NCBI GenBank assembly: GCA_037951105.1
Contig: JBAMJV010004319.1
Span: forward strand, 24,481-88,480
Direction of reading: 5' to 3'
Length of the DNA: 64,000 bases
DNA from: Echinarachnius parma
Taxonomy: Eukaryota > Echinodermata > Echinoidea > Clypeasteroida > Echinarachniidae
The notes below the pieces were generated by a model. That model did not search any database. It had not been told where the DNA came from and saw only the letters and a list, made by a program, of their open reading frames with translations. A program made the position numbers and the translations under genes. Shown here piece by piece: positions 59,816 through 64,000 of this stretch (positions within the stretch are counted from its first letter, which is position 1; each line of letters begins with the position of its first letter).

Positions 59816-61070
59816 TTTGGTGTATTTCATAGAGAAAACATTGCCTTTTTATACAAACATAAAATTTGAAAATTGTAATTCGTTTTAAAAATGTTTCTAA
59901 ACATATTTTTTTGGTTCTACTTGCTGTAGGAAGACACTGGCTCTGCTGAGCGCTGTACTTGCCTGGGTTAGCCCAACCAGTGTAAACTAGTCCTACATGT
60001 TACTCCGTCTGACTCTGGCCTTCCATGAGTCTGTTCCTGGGTGCCCCAATGGTTCTAGTGTTGGCTTATCTTTTTAAGGTAATTGTTCTTGCAATATGCA
60101 AAGTTGGTTGAATGGAGTGGTTGAATTGTCCAGCTTTATGTAACCATGAATTTAACAATGGATTTTTAGGCTAGCCCTCATCACCAATGTAACATGGGCT
60201 ATACCTGGCTAGTCATTTTGCCTACAATAGTAGCCAGATAGCACAGGGCCCACCCAGTACAATCACAATTGATTCTCCACATTAATGGAAATGGGTAGGC
60301 TAGTGTGGTCGGCCTCTTAACACATTATTTGAAATATAATCCAGTAATTCATTTTTTAAATAATATAAATGTAGCAGAAATATTACTAGTGCCATTACCA
60401 CTTGGTTACTGATGTACTTAGTTCTGTCACACCCTGGTGAGCATGGGGATAACTGCTTTACTGCCGGGAATTTTTTTTAATCTATTTAAAATTAATACAC
60501 ATTGTATGTGTTGGGGTATTAAAACAAATAAGATGTGCTATAGGCATGATTTAAATTCAGATTTTGATGAAGTTGACGATTTGTATATTGATTGCATGTC
60601 TGCATTAATTGAATTTTGTTGGTAAAATACTGTTGGTATAGAATGTATAGAATGTCCATTATTATCTTTCAATTGAGTTCACTTGATAATTAAATTTTAG
60701 TTATTTTCCCTTTTCTCATAAAAACAGGACTAATGATGCAAGATCATGGATGTAAAAGGATATTTCAAACACAACTAACCCTAGTCATTGTTTGTTTCTT
60801 TCTTGCATTAATTCCTACAGGTGGGATCAGCATGTTCTTAGAGCCGATGACATCGCTCATCACTACCAAAAGCACGTCATGTACTAGTGACAACTTTGGC
60901 GGCAGGAGAGAGATGCAACTTCACACACATTCTGTAACAATTTTATGCAACTAGGTGGCAGTACTCGTTTCAACAGGAATACACTCCACTATGTTGAAAA
61001 ACTAGACTGAAGTAAAATCTGTAACTGAAAGGGACACCGTTGTATAAGCCAACTGATAATGCGCATTATT
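59816..61070 (+). other. Intergenic DNA with weak plus-strand exon candidates
   Basis: Possible exons at about 60561-60622 (SDFDEVDDLYIDCM, donor GTAAAA) and 60823-60890 (WDQHVLRADDIAHHYQKHVM then Tyr and stop, acceptor CATTAATTCCTACAG). Their phases fit each other. I do not recognise the protein and cannot find a supported start, so this is not called as a gene. Confidence 0.2.
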
Positions 61071-61078
61071 ATGTAAAA

Positions 61079-61191
61079 CAGGGGTGTCGATCTGTTCGGA
61101 AAACACAATACATTGGTGGGGCGAGCTATTGTTCACAAACAATGCTCGCCCCCCCAATGCATTGTGTTTTCCGAACAGATCGACACCCCTG
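61079..61191. mobile_element. 113-bp perfect hAT-like MITE with 8-bp target duplication
   Basis: CAGGGGTGTCGATCTGTTCG and its exact inverse; ATGTAAAA at 61071-61078 and 61192-61199. Stems of about 50 bp, few mismatches, so recent. The same end (CAGGGGCGTCGATCCG) occurs at 63804. Confidence 0.92.
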
Positions 61192-61329
61192 ATGTAAAAT
61201 GTATTGATATTAAATGGACCAGCATGTCACCATGAAGCAGCACCTGGAGAACATTTGGAAATCGACCATGAGAGCCATATCATATCGTCTGGACAGATTA
61301 GACAGACAATATCTTACAGCATCAGCCAG

Positions 61330-61480
61330 TGGCATAGCGTGGTCGGACTGATTGGGGGGAGGGGGGGGGGGGGGGCACGCAAAATGATCCGGGGGCACGC
61401 CTTATGTATTTCTTTGTTTTTTCCAAAAATGCCCCCTTATGTTTTCTATTGTTTTTTTCAAATTATTGTTATTATTATGA
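61330..61480. mobile_element. G-run repeat fragment with family D similarity
   Basis: AGTGGCATAGCGTGGTCGGA, G15 run (61361-61375), CACGC, then TTATGTATTTCTTTGTTTTT as at the start of the family D copy at 1. Confidence 0.5.
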
Positions 61481-61679
61481 ATTGTACGTACTTGCTTATA
61501 TTTCAAGAGAGTGACATTAGGTGATTCTGTCGTTAGTTTGATTTCCACCATCGTGGTAATCAACTCGGTCACATTCCTATCAGTTTCTGACAGTTTTGTC
61601 ACTACTGTCAACAATCCCAGCTGTGTTTACTGCCCCCCCCCCCCCCCCCGAGGCCCAGTGCTATCATAGAGAGAGGGGC

Positions 61680-62110
61680 AAGTGATAACAAATCTCCTGG
61701 ATGCATGCTTCAGAGCGGAAAACTCGCACCGCTTGTCAGGCCCTCAGAAGCGGTTTTCAGCAAGCGATAAAATTACGTCATGAGATTTCCCATAATTGTT
61801 CTACAAAAATGTATTTTTGATTAATATATTAAAAGATTGATGATTAAACAAATATGTATACTTCATGATTTTCTTATTATAATACTGTTACACTTTTTAT
61901 TTGAAACCAACAGAATAATCTTTGTACAAACTTACATTAATAAATGTGCATAAAATGAATATACATATCGTGTGTTTAGTAGAGCTTAGTTCAAAAGGGC
62001 GCTAAATCCACTTCTATTTTTTTGTCATAGGCATGTGTGCAAAGTTTGTCAAAGAAACCTGCTCTCCAGTCTCCAAAGTTAAAATAGTGGATTTAGCGCC
62101 TTTTGGAAGC
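61680..62110. other. Intergenic AT-rich DNA
   Basis: Holds an inverted pair GGGCGCTAAATCCACT / AGTGGATTTAGCGCC at 61999-62101 that may be a small element; no gene. Confidence 0.4.
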
Positions 62111-62111
62111 T

Positions 62112-62330
62112 CATGTGTGTGTGTGTGTGTGTGTGTGTGTTCGTGCGTGTCATATTTAAAAGTATTGATAATTATGTATTTTGTAAAAAATCATTTCTAA
62201 AGGAATCTGAGCAGATTACCGACCAGGTGTGAGCGAGTGAGTGTGCAGGGGGTGGGGGGGGGGGGGGGGGGGGGGTAGGGGGTAGAGGGGGTTTGTTTGT
62301 TTGTTTTTTTTTTTTTTTTTTTTTTCTTTT
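62112..62330. repeat. (TG)n, G22 and T-run low-complexity block
   Basis: (GT)n at 62113-62140, G22 at 62254-62275, then TTTGTTTG and T26 near 62300-62325. Confidence 0.9.
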
Positions 62331-62561
62331 CTTTTTATCATAGCTTAAAAACCTCCAATTATCATTATTCGTCTGTAGTTTATAATTATGTGATGTAAGA
62401 TTTGTTATGTATGCAAGGTAATTATTTATACTTTCTTTCATTATAATTGTAATTTGTTGTATTCTCTGTTTAAGATGTTCACATTGGACATATTTTGTTT
62501 ATGTATATTCAATTGTAAATGTATTAATTTGGAGGAATAAAAATCACTTAAAAAAAAAAAA

Positions 62562-62640
62562 AAAGTGTGTGTGTGTGTGTGCGTGTTTGTGTATGTGCGT
62601 GTGCGTTTATGCGTGTGTGCGTGTGTGTGTGTCTGTTAAT
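62562..62640. repeat. (GT)n/(GCGT) microsatellite
   Basis: Imperfect TG/CG dinucleotides after an A15 run. Confidence 0.9.
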
Positions 62641-63098
62641 GCACTATACGTGTATAAAATATGTTTGTTTGTGTGTGTGATCTGTGTATGTGCATTTTTG
62701 CAATTGTATGGTAAAGTGAATGAATAATGTCCTAGGGTGTATGAGCATATTGGCTTCATCCGACTCTTTCAAATTTTCTTTTTATTTTAATTTTTTCTTT
62801 TTTGGGAGGGGGGGGGGCGGGGGGCGAGGGAAGAGTAGAATATAAACTCACGTAATACTATACTTAGGGCCATTACACAGGCATCGGAAGTGGGAAGAGG
62901 GCTGCTGCCCCCCCCCCCCCCCCACAAAGAAAAAAGAAGTGGAGGGCCCCGTGTGTTGGGGGGGGGGGCTTAAAAAGAGCCATTTAATTTCATATACTGT
63001 ATAATATGTCAACATAAGTTACTAGATCTATTGAAGTTAAATTTGATTTCTAAAGGGGGTAGTTTAGTTTTGGTAGAGAGGGCGCTGCACATCACCCG
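62641..63098. other. Low-complexity intergenic DNA with G/C runs
   Basis: G runs at about 62805 and 62960 and a C17 run at about 62911; a family B-like fragment AGGGGGTAGTTTAGTTTTGG at 63055. No gene. Confidence 0.4.
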
Positions 63099-63145
63099 TC
63101 AAAAAATAATTTGAGTGCCCCCCCCCCCCCCCCCCCCCCCCGGGC
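63099..63145. repeat. C24 run with element-end junction
   Basis: CGTCAAAAAATAATTTGAGT followed by C24 (63118-63141); the same junction with a C20 run is at 12313-12352. Confidence 0.8.
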
Positions 63146-63803
63146 CCACCCCCTATTGAATAGGTATCAATTACAGATCGCCGCCCGTGCTATATAAGCA
63201 CGCAATGAATACGGGATTATAACGATAGTGGATACCGTAATCATACGCCAAAAGGTAGAATGCGGTTAAGTGTACCAAACAAAGGTTATGTACAGCTTAC
63301 GCATTGAAAATGAACGCACAAGTGTGACTACGATGAATAGAAATACAAACTGGGATTACGATAGGTATAGAGCGGAACTTTAGAAAGGCGGAACTTTGGA
63401 AAGGCGGGACTTTCATGTGTAGAATGTATTGTATGTGCCAAAGCAAGTGTTTTTTAATAGAAAGTTCATATAACAAACATTAGGGCCGGGCCTTTACAGT
63501 GGTATCGTAAATGGCTATCGTGATAATAGGTATGCTGGTAATCAGCTACAAGAACCTTGGGTGTATATACGTGGGAAATCAGAACGATTTTACAGCATAT
63601 AATTATATACACATAAACAGTGCAAATTAATATAGATACAGGTTTCATATATTATAAACATGCATGCATGATATGATATCAACAAAACTCATATGATATC
63701 AAAACAAATCAAAGACAATTAATGTTAGCAAATAGTATGCGTCCATACTGCATGGAAGAGTTTAAAGTGATAGTTGAGTTTTGGTATAGAGGGAGGGAGC
63801 TAC
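63146..63803. other. Intergenic DNA, nothing recognised
   Basis: A GGCGGAACTTTAGAAAGGC stutter at 63370-63410 and a short family B-like TAGTTGAGTTTTGG at 63771. No gene. Confidence 0.4.
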
Positions 63804-64000
63804 CAGGGGCGTCGATCCGTTTTTGCGATTGGGGGGGCGAAATTTGAAGAACAAAAATTCAGAGTGACCACTGAGAGAGCTAAAAGACCCACATTGGCAT
63901 GCCCTGAAGTTTTATTATGCGCTCATTGAAAGTGTCTTGATGGCTCGAAGACCTGACTTTGGGGGGCACCCACATTTGGGGACAATAATGGGGGTCCAGG
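63804..64000. mobile_element. Left end of a hAT-like element running off the right edge
   Basis: CAGGGGCGTCGATCCGTTTT resembles the terminus of the 61079 MITE; followed by a G8 run and then unique sequence. The other end is outside the window. Confidence 0.45.

Overview
The window is animal nuclear DNA: spliced genes with kilobase introns, canonical GT/AG junctions, a LINE fragment, tRNA-derived SINEs and dozens of short inverted-repeat elements. The repeat style (tandem units ending in GACG-rich tails, ACATGTAC-rich DNA, very long G/C homopolymers, (TTA)n-tailed SINEs) suggests a marine invertebrate, perhaps an echinoderm or another invertebrate deuterostome. That placement is an inference; the sequence does not prove it.

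Two host genes are certain, both on the minus strand and in the same order of transcription. AVL9 (DENN-like late secretory pathway protein) lies complete between 58779 (start) and 20264 (stop), in 14 exons whose phases all agree and give a 757-residue protein. PHGDH (D-3-phosphoglycerate dehydrogenase, first step of serine synthesis) begins at 10481 and runs left; five exons (about the first 213 residues) are visible and the rest lies beyond the left edge. PHGDH exon 1 is one base short of an open frame. AVL9 exon 2 carries a 102-bp tandem duplication that copies its splice acceptor. The genes have unrelated roles; I see nothing that ties them functionally.

Nearly everything else is mobile or repetitive DNA. 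1-2780: old inverted-repeat elements, one interrupted twice. 2781-10481: PHGDH with a tandem-unit element and a SINE. 10482-20263: intergenic, with a GC-rich PHGDH 5' flank, a 2.3-kb fold-back element loaded with C/G runs and a second tandem-unit element. 20264-58779: AVL9, whose introns hold at least six families of elements with TTAA|AG ends, three 8-bp-duplication (hAT-like) or 9-bp-duplication (Mutator-like) insertions, a LINE 3' end and several large palindromes. 58780-64000: AVL9 5' flank, another tandem-unit element, a perfect 113-bp hAT-like MITE and low-complexity DNA.

No rRNA, intact tRNA gene, CRISPR array, LTR element or Polinton was recognised. The points most worth a second look are the community of TTAA-specific elements, repeat-borne nuclear-receptor (DR1) sites, inverted repeats with mirrored CCAAT/TATA promoters, the LINE/SINE shared tail, and the two exon-level lesions or duplications in the host genes.
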